64,000 bases of DNA from Marifrigoribacter sp965178585 (lineage in GTDB: Bacteria; Bacteroidota; Bacteroidia; Flavobacteriales; Flavobacteriaceae). The position numbers were made by a program, and so were the translations under genes. The notes under the pieces were generated by a model. The model was not told the DNA's origin and made no database searches. It saw nothing but the letters and a program-made list of their open reading frames with translations. Shown here piece by piece: positions 1 to 9,302 of the stretch; within the stretch, counting starts at the first letter, position 1, and each line of letters begins with the position of its first letter. Where the stretch lies: NCBI GenBank assembly GCA_965178585.1, contig OZ238267.1, positions 1,674,001 through 1,738,000 on the forward strand, read 5' to 3'.

Positions 1-212
1 TCTTGTTTGCTTACTTCTAAAACGGTTGCTATACAACGCTTTGGGCTTGATTGTAATAATTTTACTTTAAAAAATGACCCTTTCCCATTAGTAAGGTTTA
101 ATATAGCTCCTTCTTGTTTCCTAAGAACTTTATTTATATGCCTACTTTCTTCCTTATCAAAAATAATTTCTTTGGAAGTCTCTGTAATTAATGGATTATA
201 AAACAATTGCAT
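1..212 (-). CDS. rsmE: 16S rRNA (uracil-1498-N3)-methyltransferase RsmE, N-terminal part
   Basis: This gene runs off the left edge, so only about 70 N-terminal residues are visible. The reading begins MQLFYNPLITETSKEI and continues with EESRHINKVLRKQEG and NLTNGKG. This is the PUA-like N-terminal domain of RsmE, with the conserved SRHI.KVLR stretch. RsmE methylates N3 of U1498 in 16S rRNA in the cytoplasm; the SAM-binding SPOUT domain would lie outside the window. The ATG sits directly upstream of the stop codon region of the next minus-strand gene's intergenic space, so it is probably last in a short operon with tsaD and the TfoX-like gene. The identification rests on motif recall from family members. 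Confidence 0.85.
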   Translation of the reverse strand, partial: MQLFYNPLITETSKEIIFDKEESRHINKVLRKQEGAILNLTNGKGSFFKVKLLQSSPKRCIATVLEVSKQ

Positions 213-213
213 A

Positions 214-549
214 TTATAGGGAGCTTTTAATTAAAGCATGTTCGATACCTAGTTCAACCCATTTTTGAAGTTTTACTTCGGTATCAAATCCTTTTTCAGT
301 TACAAAAATAAATTCTTTCATAGGTTTTCCTGTAAAATCCATAGGTTCAACATATGGCATTTCAAGAACCTTCTCCATTTTTTCAGAAACTACGCGTACC
401 ATTAATCGTTGTTTGGTTTCACCAACACACATTTTTCCTTTATATAAAAAACAATTTCCACCAAACATTCTTTTTTCAACTACATCTTTATTCCAAGGAA
501 TTAAGGAAGCTTGAATACGTTTTACTATTTCTATTGATGTATGATTCAT
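214..549 (-). CDS. TfoX/Sxy N-terminal domain protein
   Basis: This 111-residue protein looks like a stand-alone TfoX N-terminal domain. Visible features are the early VVEKRMFGGNCFLYKGKMC segment, which matches the conserved (R.MFGG.gfy..g.m) core, followed by short beta strands and the PMDFTGKPMKEFIFV segment. In gamma-proteobacteria TfoX regulates competence, but single-domain relatives in Bacteroidetes have no proven role, so regulation is not inferred here. It lies 11 bases after tsaD and 1 base before rsmE in the same direction, which suggests co-transcription. Family membership is fairly secure; function is unknown. Confidence 0.75.
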   Translation of the reverse strand: MNHTSIEIVKRIQASLIPWNKDVVEKRMFGGNCFLYKGKMCVGETKQRLMVRVVSEKMEKVLEMPYVEPMDFTGKPMKEFIFVTEKGFDTEVKLQKWVELGIEHALIKSSL

Positions 550-560
550 ATAAAACAGGA

Positions 561-1598
561 TTAATATTCCATTCTGGCTTTAGCGACAATATCGTTTTCT
601 GCAAATAGTTGTTTTTTGTATTTTAATTCACCTACTATTGCAATCATTGCGGCATTATCTGTACAGTATTCAAATTTAGGAATATGAACTTTCCAACCCT
701 GTTTTTTTTCTGCAGATTTTAAAGCATTTCTAATACCAGAATTTGCAGATACTCCACCACCTATTGCAATTTCTTTAATTCCTGTTTCTTTTACAGCATT
801 TTTAATTTTGTCCATCAAATATTCAACAATGGTATATTGTAAGCTTGCACAAATATCATTTAGATTGTTTTTTATAAAGTCAGGATCTTCTTTTGTATTT
901 CTTTCTACAAAATATAGCACAGATGTTTTTAAGCCACTAAAGCTAAAATCCAAAGGTCCTACTTTGGGTTTTGGAAAAGGAAAAGCCTTAGGATTACCAG
1001 TTTGCGAATATTTATCTATTAATGGACCTCCAGGATAGGGAAGGCCTAATAATTTAGCACTTTTATCGAATGCTTCTCCAACAGCATCATCCAATGTTTG
1101 ACCAATAACTTCCATTTTAAAATAGTCGGTAACTTTTACAATTTGGGTGTGGCCTCCGCTTATTGTCAATGCTAAAAATGGGAAAGTTGGAGTTGTGTGT
1201 CCTTCTGTCTTAATAAAATGCGCTAAAATATGGGCTTGCATATGGTTTACATCAATCAATGGAATGTTTAATCCCATTGCTAAAGACTTTGAAAATGAGG
1301 TTCCTACCAAAAGTGATCCCATTAAACCAGGACCTCTTGTAAAAGCTATGGCATTTAGCTGATTTTTGTCGATATTTGCTTTCTTTAGAGCTTGTTGTAC
1401 AACTGGCACAATATTTTGTTGATGAGCTCTAGAAGCAAGTTCAGGAACAACACCACCGTATTCTTCATGAATACTTTGAGTTGCTACAACATTTGATAGA
1501 ATAACTCCGTTTTTTATAACGGCAGCAGCAGTATCATCACAAGAGGATTCGATACCTAAAATATATGTTTGTTTTGGTGTCAAAATAAAAAAGGGCAT
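561..1598 (-). CDS. tsaD: tRNA N6-adenosine threonylcarbamoyltransferase TsaD
   Basis: TsaD transfers the threonylcarbamoyl group from TC-AMP to A37 of ANN-decoding tRNAs, working with TsaB and TsaE in the cytoplasm. The 345-residue length is normal. The ATP-grasp-like ASKHA fold opens with GIESSCDDTAAAV near residue 15. The metal-binding HxxxH is at His119 and His123 (NHMQAH), and the third ligand is in CTDNAAM near Asp314. Glycine-rich ISGGHTQ and IGGGVSANSGIR segments form the nucleotide site. The seven or so residues before the conserved core leave the exact start slightly uncertain. It is transcribed divergently from the tamB gene. Confidence 0.97.
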   Translation of the reverse strand: MPFFILTPKQTYILGIESSCDDTAAAVIKNGVILSNVVATQSIHEEYGGVVPELASRAHQQNIVPVVQQALKKANIDKNQLNAIAFTRGPGLMGSLLVGTSFSKSLAMGLNIPLIDVNHMQAHILAHFIKTEGHTTPTFPFLALTISGGHTQIVKVTDYFKMEVIGQTLDDAVGEAFDKSAKLLGLPYPGGPLIDKYSQTGNPKAFPFPKPKVGPLDFSFSGLKTSVLYFVERNTKEDPDFIKNNLNDICASLQYTIVEYLMDKIKNAVKETGIKEIAIGGGVSANSGIRNALKSAEKKQGWKVHIPKFEYCTDNAAMIAIVGELKYKKQLFAENDIVAKARMEY

Positions 1599-1633
1599 AT
1601 TAATTGGTTGTAAAAATAAAACATTAAGGCCGT

Positions 1634-4600
1634 ATCAAAAAACTGAGAAAAATAATAAAAAGAATTCTTGCAATTATATTGTTAATAATAGCCTTTATTA
1701 TTATCACTTTATCTATTCCTACTGTCCAAACTTATATAGCAAAAAAAGTAACAACAAAATTAAATGAAGAATTTGGAACCAATATTAACATCAACCGATT
1801 GGGACTTAATTGGAAGGGTGAAGTAGATATTAGGGAAGTTTATATTGAGGATCACCATCAAGACACGTTGATTTACTCCAAAAGTCTTAAAACCAATTTA
1901 TTAAGTATTAAAAACTTGATAGATGGAACTTTAGAATTTGGCTTTATAGAATTAAATAAACCAAAATTTTATTTAAAAACTTATAAGGGCGAGGATAATG
2001 ATAATGTATCCATTTTTGCAGATAAATTTAATTCAGGTAAGCCAAGCAATGGAAAACCTTTTGAGTTAAAAGCTCAAATTATTGAACTGTCAGACGGTAA
2101 GGTTAAAATAATTGACGAAAACCTTAACAGTCCTGAAATTTTTAATCTATCAAAAGTTAATATAAATAGCAATAACTTTAGTATTGAAGGTCCCAATGTT
2201 AAAACCAACATTAAACAGTTATCTCTAAAAGCCAAAAAAGGGTTTGAAATTAAAAATTTAGAAGGAATTTTTTCATATAGTTTAACTTCCTTGCAATTAA
2301 AACAACTTAATCTTAGAACCGGAGGTTCATTAATTAAGGGAGATATCATAATGAATTATGCTGAAGGGGAAATTTCAGATTTTGTAAATAAAGTAGATTT
2401 AGATGTTCTTTTTGAAGAAACAAAAATCTCTACTAACGATTTAAATGCATTTTATAATGAGTTTGGAAAAAACCAAACTATAAACATAAATGGTGATATT
2501 AAAGGGACATTGAATAATTTTACATTTTCAAATGGACAGATTAATAGCGGGAATATAAAATTAAAGGGAGATTTTAATTTTATTGATTTGTTAAAGGAAG
2601 GGGACGATTTTACTATATATGCAAATAATCATGAAATATCAACGAGTTATAATTCATTAACTCGTTTTATGCCTAGGGTTTTAGGAGATGTTTTGCCAAA
2701 AGAAATTAATTATTTAGGTAGGTTTAAGTTTAATGGAAGTACTACTATCACTAAAACCACTTTAACAACTTCAAGTACGTTAATAAGTTCCTTAGGTACT
2801 GCTAAAACTAATATTAATATCCATAATTTAAACGATTCAGAAAGTGCTAGTTATTTAGGAGATATTGAATTCAAAAATTTTGATTTGGGGTCTTTGGCAA
2901 AAACTGAAAGTTTAGGGACAATAACTTCTAAATTACAAATTGAAGGTGTTGGGTTTACTCAAAACTCATTAGATACAAGAGTTACAGGAGAAATTAATTC
3001 ATTTAATTTTGAAGGATATAATTATCAGAATATAACACTTTCTGGAAATTTCGAACACCCATTATTTGATGGAAAATTAAATATAGATGACCCAAATTTA
3101 AAACTTAATTTTAACGGATTAGTAGATGTATCTGAAGAATTAAATAGGTTTGACTTTAATGCAGATGTAGAATATGCAGAGTTAAATAAGTTGAATTTAA
3201 TGAAGCGTGATAGCATATCAATTTTTGCAGGTAAAATTGATATGGAAATGAACGGAAATGACTTAAATAACACTTTCGGTACAATCAATTTTAAAGAAAC
3301 TTTTTATCAAAATGAAAACGACGATTTTTATTTTGATGACTTTATGATTAATTCTAAAAAAGAGGGTTTAAAAAGGACTATAGATATCAATTCTCCAGAT
3401 ATAATGACGGGATATGTTGCTGGTGAGTTTTTAATAGAAGATATTCCAACCTTATTTGTAAATGGTGTTTATAGTGTTTATGCAAATTTTAAACCAAAGG
3501 AAATAAAAGAAAATCAATACTTGGATTTTGATTTTGAGATTTATAATAGACTTATTGAAATTTTTGTGCCAGATCTTCAATTTGGAGAAAACACAAGAAT
3601 TAAAGGATCTGTTTATTCCAATAAATCAAAAATGAAATTTGATTTTAATTCCCCCGAAATAGTTATTCTAAATAATTATTTAGGAAAAGTAAAATTTAAA
3701 CTAGATAACTTCAACCCTCTTTATAATGCTTATATATCTGTGGATACTATAAATAATGGGTTTTATAATTTGAAAGATTTTAATTTCATTAATAAAACGA
3801 TTAATGATACGCTTTACATTAGCACTAATTTTACTGGAGGTAAGAATAAGGACATTTTTAATTTATCCTTATATCATACTATTGATCCTGAAGGTAAATC
3901 TGTTGTGGGAGTTAAAAAATCTGATATTTCGTACAATGAAAATATTTGGTATTTAAATGAAAAAAATGATAAAAACAATAAAATTATTTTTGATAATAAC
4001 TTTAAAAGCATAAAGTTCGATTCGATTGTTTTAAATCATAATGAAGAGTTCATCAAATTCGCAGGTTCTACTACCGATAGTACTTCTAAAAATTTAAAGG
4101 TTCAATTTAAAGATGTTGAAATTGGAAATTTAGTCCCTAGTGTAGATAGCTTAAGATTAAAAGGAATTATGAATGGAGACTTAAGTTTTTTACAAAAAAA
4201 AGGCATCTATTTTCCTAGTTCTAAGATAACTATCGATAATATAGATGTTAATGATACCAAACTGGGAGATATGATCATTGATATTTCTGGGAACAATGAG
4301 TTAACTCGCTACGATTTAAATACTACATTAACAAACAATAATGTAAAGTCTATTAATTCTGTAGGTTATATTGATTCAAGCGGAGATCAAACTAAAATTC
4401 AATTGGATATAGAATTAAATGAATTTAATTTAAAAGCAATAAGCCCTTTTGGAGGAAGTGTAATCACTGATATAAGAGGGCTTGTGTCAGGAAATGGTGG
4501 AGTTTCTGGCAACATTAAATCTCCTGATATATTTGGTGAATTTACATTAAAAAATAGTGGATTAAATGTTCCTTATTTAAATATAGATTTTGATTTAGAT

Positions 4601-6052
4601 GATACTACAAATCTAGTTGTTACTAAAGAAAAGTTAGAAATTATAGAAACTACAGTAACAGATACTAAATATTTAACAAAAGGAATTTTAACAGGTAATG
4701 CAACTCATAATAATTTTGGAAATTGGAAACTAGATTTAAATATAAGTACTGATAATTTATTAGTATTAGACACTCCTCCAGATGAAGAACAATTATATTA
4801 TGGAACTGCTTTTATTAGCGGTAGTACTAAAATTCATGGACCTATTAACGAATTGATAATTGATGTAAATGCAGCAACTGAAGAAAATACAGTATTTAAA
4901 ATTCCTTTAAGTGATACAGAAAGCATAGGTGATAACTCATTCATTAAGTTCCTTTCACCTAAAGAAAAAGAAGCCAAACTTCGTGGTGAGACTATTATTA
5001 CTGAAGACTTGAAAGGATTGACACTTAATTTTGAGTTGGATATAAATAAAAATGCAGAAATAGAAATAGTAATCGATCAAGATACTAAATCTGCATTAAG
5101 AGGTAGAGGAGCTGGAACAATGTTAATTGAAATTAATACACTTGGGAAATTTAATATGTGGGGAGATTTCATTGTATATCAGGGAATCTATGACTTTAGA
5201 TATGGGAAAATAATTAAAAGAGAAATTGAAGTTGAAAAAGGAGGGACCATTACCTGGGATGGTTTAGCTAGTCAAGCAGATTTAAATTTAAAAGCAATTT
5301 ATAAGACAAAAGCAAATCCTTCTGCTTTATTAGACGACCCTACCATAAATAGAAAGATTCCTGTGGATGTTTATATAGATTTAACAAAAAATATAACTCA
5401 ACCTGAATTATTATTTGATATTGATTTCCCTGAAGTAAGTTCATCTGTTAGAAGTGAATTAGAATATAAACTTCAAACAGAAGAGGAAAGAGAAAAACAA
5501 GCTTTATTTTTATTAACTACAGGTTCCTTTATTAGTGATAGTGCTGGACAAAGTGCCATCTCTGGTACAGTAACAGATGGAGTAAATGCCATTCTTGCTC
5601 AAATATTAACTGATGATGATGCAATTATAAATATTGCACCTTATTATGATATGGGTATAGATACTAAAGAAATTGAAACTCAAGATGAATTTGGTGTTCA
5701 ATTTTCATCTCAAATAAGCGAACGTATTGTTATAAACGGTAAAGTTGGTATTCCAGTTGGAAAAATAAATGATTCCAGAGTTGCTGGTGATGTTGATGTA
5801 CAATGGTTAGTGAACGAAGATGGTAGCTTACGTATTAACTTTTTTAATCGTCAGGCAGAATTACAATTTATCGGAGAAGATCAAACCTTTGAGCAAGGAG
5901 CAGGAATATCATACCAAGTAGACTTTGACACTATAAAAGAACTTATGAGTAAGTTATTTGGAGTGAAAGTTGAAATAGCTCCTGAAGAAGATGAGTTCAT
6001 TCCTGATAATAATATGCCTGTTAATTTTAAGACTCGTACTCAAGAAAATTAA
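1634..6052 (+). CDS. tamB: TamB-like translocation/assembly module protein (DUF490)
   Basis: This very large envelope protein has one N-terminal membrane anchor, a long stretch of repeated beta-strand segments rich in Asn, Asp and Ile, and a C-terminal DUF490 domain (about residues 1100-1460) with the phrase GRGAGTMLIEINTLGKFNMWGDF. TamB-type proteins bridge inner and outer membranes and help insert outer-membrane proteins or move lipids. No ATG exists for the natural N-terminus. The frame is open from base 1628 and gives a basic IKKLRKIIKRILAIILLI anchor, so initiation is probably at a non-ATG codon (ATC 1634, CTG 1643 or TTG 1679). TTG at 1679 would trim the basic residues before the anchor. 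The stop overlaps ridA by four bases, tail to tail. Confidence 0.85.
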   Translation: MKKLRKIIKRILAIILLIIAFIIITLSIPTVQTYIAKKVTTKLNEEFGTNININRLGLNWKGEVDIREVYIEDHHQDTLIYSKSLKTNLLSIKNLIDGTLEFGFIELNKPKFYLKTYKGEDNDNVSIFADKFNSGKPSNGKPFELKAQIIELSDGKVKIIDENLNSPEIFNLSKVNINSNNFSIEGPNVKTNIKQLSLKAKKGFEIKNLEGIFSYSLTSLQLKQLNLRTGGSLIKGDIIMNYAEGEISDFVNKVDLDVLFEETKISTNDLNAFYNEFGKNQTININGDIKGTLNNFTFSNGQINSGNIKLKGDFNFIDLLKEGDDFTIYANNHEISTSYNSLTRFMPRVLGDVLPKEINYLGRFKFNGSTTITKTTLTTSSTLISSLGTAKTNINIHNLNDSESASYLGDIEFKNFDLGSLAKTESLGTITSKLQIEGVGFTQNSLDTRVTGEINSFNFEGYNYQNITLSGNFEHPLFDGKLNIDDPNLKLNFNGLVDVSEELNRFDFNADVEYAELNKLNLMKRDSISIFAGKIDMEMNGNDLNNTFGTINFKETFYQNENDDFYFDDFMINSKKEGLKRTIDINSPDIMTGYVAGEFLIEDIPTLFVNGVYSVYANFKPKEIKENQYLDFDFEIYNRLIEIFVPDLQFGENTRIKGSVYSNKSKMKFDFNSPEIVILNNYLGKVKFKLDNFNPLYNAYISVDTINNGFYNLKDFNFINKTINDTLYISTNFTGGKNKDIFNLSLYHTIDPEGKSVVGVKKSDISYNENIWYLNEKNDKNNKIIFDNNFKSIKFDSIVLNHNEEFIKFAGSTTDSTSKNLKVQFKDVEIGNLVPSVDSLRLKGIMNGDLSFLQKKGIYFPSSKITIDNIDVNDTKLGDMIIDISGNNELTRYDLNTTLTNNNVKSINSVGYIDSSGDQTKIQLDIELNEFNLKAISPFGGSVITDIRGLVSGNGGVSGNIKSPDIFGEFTLKNSGLNVPYLNIDFDLDDTTNLVVTKEKLEIIETTVTDTKYLTKGILTGNATHNNFGNWKLDLNISTDNLLVLDTPPDEEQLYYGTAFISGSTKIHGPINELIIDVNAATEENTVFKIPLSDTESIGDNSFIKFLSPKEKEAKLRGETIITEDLKGLTLNFELDINKNAEIEIVIDQDTKSALRGRGAGTMLIEINTLGKFNMWGDFIVYQGIYDFRYGKIIKREIEVEKGGTITWDGLASQADLNLKAIYKTKANPSALLDDPTINRKIPVDVYIDLTKNITQPELLFDIDFPEVSSSVRSELEYKLQTEEEREKQALFLLTTGSFISDSAGQSAISGTVTDGVNAILAQILTDDDAIINIAPYYDMGIDTKEIETQDEFGVQFSSQISERIVINGKVGIPVGKINDSRVAGDVDVQWLVNEDGSLRINFFNRQAELQFIGEDQTFEQGAGISYQVDFDTIKELMSKLFGVKVEIAPEEDEFIPDNNMPVNFKTRTQEN

Positions 6053-6429
6053 AAGGATGCTATCATAGATATTTCAATATTTACAGATTTTGGTAATCGT
6101 GAGACCTCAACAGTTTCTCTTGCAGGTGCATTTTCTTCATTAAAATAGGATGCGTAAACTTCATTAATTTCTGAAAAATTGTTCATATCACTTATGAAGA
6201 TAGTTGATTTTATTACATTTTCAAATGTCATTTCTGCTTCCAATAATACCGCTTTAAGATTTTCCATTACTAGCTGAGTTTCTTCTTTTATAGATTCAGT
6301 TTGCAGCTCTCCAGTATTAGGATTTATAGCTATCTGACCAGAAGTATATAAAAAATTCCCTGTTAAAACTGCTTGGTTGTATGGACCTATAGGAGAAGGT
6401 GCGTTTTTTGTGTAAATAATTTTTTTCAT
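6049..6429 (-). CDS. ridA: RidA family enamine/imine deaminase
   Basis: This 126-residue protein has the full Rid fold. RidA hydrolyses reactive 2-aminoacrylate and related enamines made by PLP enzymes, releasing the keto acid and ammonia, and acts as a cytoplasmic trimer. Landmarks are SPIGPYNQAV near residue 11, YTSGQI near 28, and the substrate-carboxylate Arg in APARETVEV (Arg104) with the following Glu in VNIEISMIA. Those residues mark the active RidA subfamily. It lies 11 bases downstream of lptD in the same direction, and its stop overlaps tamB by four bases. Confidence 0.93.
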   Translation of the reverse strand: MKKIIYTKNAPSPIGPYNQAVLTGNFLYTSGQIAINPNTGELQTESIKEETQLVMENLKAVLLEAEMTFENVIKSTIFISDMNNFSEINEVYASYFNEENAPARETVEVSRLPKSVNIEISMIASF

Positions 6430-6440
6430 AATTAGTTATT

Positions 6441-9131
6441 CTATAAACTTTTATCTGGTTCTCTTCGTTTTTCGTATTTAATATCACTTAATACAGATGA
6501 TTTTATTCCAATAAACATATACCACGAAGTATGAGTTCCTCCAATTGGAGTCCAATTAAAACTTAAGCGCCAACTTTCTAAATCTCTTTGAAATCGAAAT
6601 TGAGTTAAGGTTATACCTTTGTTTTTAAAGTCATAACCAGAAGAAACACCCACTTTCCATTTAGGTGAAAACTCTATATTAGAGCTAAACATAATAGACT
6701 GAGATGAGATTTCATTTTGCCTGGCATAATTATTATAAGTAACAGTATATGCCATTCTTAAATCCCAAGGTATAGAAAAATTATACCATTCATATTCAGT
6801 ATTTGAACTGGGGTTGTCGTTATCATATTTACTTTTATCATTTATTGGGGTTGAGTCACCGAATAAGTCATCAGGTCGACCTCCATTTTTAAAAGTTTCA
6901 GTTTCAAAATCATCTTCTTCCTTTCCTTTAAAATCATCACTAGAAAAAGTATAATTTATACTAATATTACCTTGTGTTAATCTAAAAAGACTACCACCAT
7001 TATTTAAGTTAAATTCATCTATTCTAATGTTATTATTATCTAATGCATAAGGGTCTAGCGCGCCATTAAAGTTGAAGTCTAATTTTTTAACAATTGGAAT
7101 ACTTCCAGAAAAAGTTAAAGGATTCCAGTTTAGTGAATCACCAGCTATATTATATGCTGTGTTAAAATTTAAATTATTTAACAGGATTAACTTTTTAGGT
7201 TTTATTGCTGTAGTATCTTTATCCCTAACTTTTGCTTCTAATGTATTGCTGATAGACATTCCTACACTACTAGAATATACTCTACCTGGAGCTCCATATA
7301 AAGAACCTTCAAACCTTGAATAATAAACTTCTGGATCATTTGCAGTTGGATTATTATAAGTATCATAATATTGATCAAAAGCCGGGTTGATATTATAACT
7401 TACTGAAGGTCTTAATACATGACGAATCGCTTCAATTTTTTTCCCCTTTCCAAAATTAAACATTCCATACAAAGTTGTACCTAAACTTGTTGAAGCATTA
7501 TAAGTTCTATAGCTATCAAAGCCATTAATAGTGTCTTGTACTACACCTCCCTCACCTTCATTATATTCAGGGTCATAAGTTTTATTTATGGTTTTAAACG
7601 CCCAAGTTTCTTGATAATTTGCATTTATTGATGAGCTTATGTTTTTAAATATTTTAAAATTAGTACTTAAAGGAATAGTATGCCTTACCCCAACTTGAGC
7701 GTCATCGAACATTTTAGATGTGAAAAATTCAGAATCTGTAGTTTTAATTCTATTTTCTGCTGTAAGATTGTATTGTAAATTAATGTTTTCAATAATTCCT
7801 TTTTTTGTACCGATTTTTGGTTCAAAAGGAAAAATCCTAGACACACTTGCGTTTAAATTTGGCAATGACATGTTAATCTCATCCGTATTTGTATTTTGAG
7901 AATGAGTCCCTGCTACTGAAAAATTAATTTGTGGAACCGTTTCAAAAGTTTTGGAATATGAAATAGATGAACTCAATGTGTTTATTAATGAACTTGCGTT
8001 ATTAGTTTGATTAATAGATTCGTTATAATATTGACTACTTCCTAAATTCACCGAGGCTGCAAAACGAGATGTAGGGTTTGATTTAGAATCTTGACTATGA
8101 TTCCAACGAATATTATATACTGAGCTTTCGCTAAAATCATCAAAACCTCTCTCACTATTAATTAATCGTTCATAACGAAAGCTTAAACTCCCTTTAAATC
8201 GATATCGCAATGCGTATGAAGATTCAGCACGTATAGCATAACTTCCATTGGTGTAATAATCACCTAATAGTGTTAAATCTACATAATCACTTAATGCAAA
8301 GTAATACCCTCCATTCTGAAAGAAAAACCCACGATCTCTATTGTCCCCAAAGCTAGGAATTATAAATCCAGAAGTTCGGTCTTTTGTTAATGGAAAAAAA
8401 GCAAAGGGTAGGCCCAATGGTAATGGTACATCTGCAATGTACATATTAGTAAATCCAGTTACAATTTTTTTACTAGGTACTACTTTAGCTTTTCTGGTAT
8501 AAAAATAATATTCAGGATTATCAATATCTTTTGATGTAGTAAATTTGATGTTTTTCAAGAAATAAACGGAGTCATTTACTTTTTTAGCAACTTCTGCTTT
8601 ATACTTAATTTCTTCTTTTCCAGATCTAGAATTATAAATTAATGCCTTCTTTGTATCCATATTAAAACGGATAGAATCAGGAATAACTTCATTAGATGAT
8701 TGTGTAAAAACAGGAGTTTGTGAGTATACACCTGCACTATCTATTCCCTTAGCATAAATCTCATTTTTGCTATAATCCAAAATAATATACCCTGCTTCAA
8801 TCCGCATATCTTCATAGGTGATATATGCATTATTGTACATATATACTTTGTTTTCCAGTTTATCCATGTAAACATAGTCTTCGCCAAAATAATCTATTAC
8901 ACTGGTAAGCATTTCCTCTTCAGGCTTAATAGTGTCTATTTTTACAGAATCAATGATTTCTTCATTAATTTCAGGAAGTATTGTAACCTCATCAATCAAT
9001 AGGGTGTCTTCAGCAGGTTTAGCAGGAATAGTAGTTTGGTTTTTAATTGGAATTTCTTGTGAATACAAAAAGGTATTGCTTAAAAGCAGCAAAGTGAGTG
9101 TTGCTATTAAAAAATGCTTAAAAGTTTGCAA
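6441..9131 (-). CDS. lptD: LPS-assembly protein LptD
   Basis: LptD is the outer-membrane beta barrel that, with LptE, inserts lipopolysaccharide into the outer leaflet. The 896-residue protein starts with a signal peptide (MQTFKHFLIATLTLLLLSNT) that ends before an SQE cleavage region. It then has an OstA/LptA-like jelly-roll region (about residues 85-230; VYMYNNAYITYEDMRIEAGY, followed by several short strands). The long barrel part is rich in Ser, Asn, Tyr and Phe (for example PSFGDNRDRGFFFQNGGYY). The length and layout match the Bacteroidetes form, which ends in a short tail after the final strands. It is divergent from the amidase gene, with ridA behind it. Confidence 0.9.
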   Translation of the reverse strand: MQTFKHFLIATLTLLLLSNTFLYSQEIPIKNQTTIPAKPAEDTLLIDEVTILPEINEEIIDSVKIDTIKPEEEMLTSVIDYFGEDYVYMDKLENKVYMYNNAYITYEDMRIEAGYIILDYSKNEIYAKGIDSAGVYSQTPVFTQSSNEVIPDSIRFNMDTKKALIYNSRSGKEEIKYKAEVAKKVNDSVYFLKNIKFTTSKDIDNPEYYFYTRKAKVVPSKKIVTGFTNMYIADVPLPLGLPFAFFPLTKDRTSGFIIPSFGDNRDRGFFFQNGGYYFALSDYVDLTLLGDYYTNGSYAIRAESSYALRYRFKGSLSFRYERLINSERGFDDFSESSVYNIRWNHSQDSKSNPTSRFAASVNLGSSQYYNESINQTNNASSLINTLSSSISYSKTFETVPQINFSVAGTHSQNTNTDEINMSLPNLNASVSRIFPFEPKIGTKKGIIENINLQYNLTAENRIKTTDSEFFTSKMFDDAQVGVRHTIPLSTNFKIFKNISSSINANYQETWAFKTINKTYDPEYNEGEGGVVQDTINGFDSYRTYNASTSLGTTLYGMFNFGKGKKIEAIRHVLRPSVSYNINPAFDQYYDTYNNPTANDPEVYYSRFEGSLYGAPGRVYSSSVGMSISNTLEAKVRDKDTTAIKPKKLILLNNLNFNTAYNIAGDSLNWNPLTFSGSIPIVKKLDFNFNGALDPYALDNNNIRIDEFNLNNGGSLFRLTQGNISINYTFSSDDFKGKEEDDFETETFKNGGRPDDLFGDSTPINDKSKYDNDNPSSNTEYEWYNFSIPWDLRMAYTVTYNNYARQNEISSQSIMFSSNIEFSPKWKVGVSSGYDFKNKGITLTQFRFQRDLESWRLSFNWTPIGGTHTSWYMFIGIKSSVLSDIKYEKRREPDKSL

Positions 9132-9200
9132 TGCTACGATACCTTTTTTTTGTAAATTTGGCTTAGTAATTGTATACTTAGCTTCTAAGTGTTACAGGTT

Positions 9201-9208
9201 CAAAAATA
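9201..9208 (-). promoter_or_regulatory. candidate -7 element for lptD
   Basis: Read on the minus strand this is TATTTTTG, a perfect match to the Bacteroidetes -7 consensus TAnnTTTG, about 70 bases upstream of the lptD ATG. No clear TTTG -33 box is seen at the usual spacing, so this is a weak call. Confidence 0.3.
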
Positions 9209-9302
9209 AGCATATTTTTTATGTGATTTTTTTTAAAAGTAAAATTTTAACAATACTAATAAAATCAGCCCGTTAAGCTTATATATTGATAAGTATTTGC
9301 CT

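Noticed and set aside
7..201. Plus-strand open frame of 64 residues
   Set aside because: The opposite strand reads cleanly as RsmE, and this frame has no family pattern.
9297..9302. TTG start for the amidase
   Set aside because: ATG at 9303 gives a better signal sequence.
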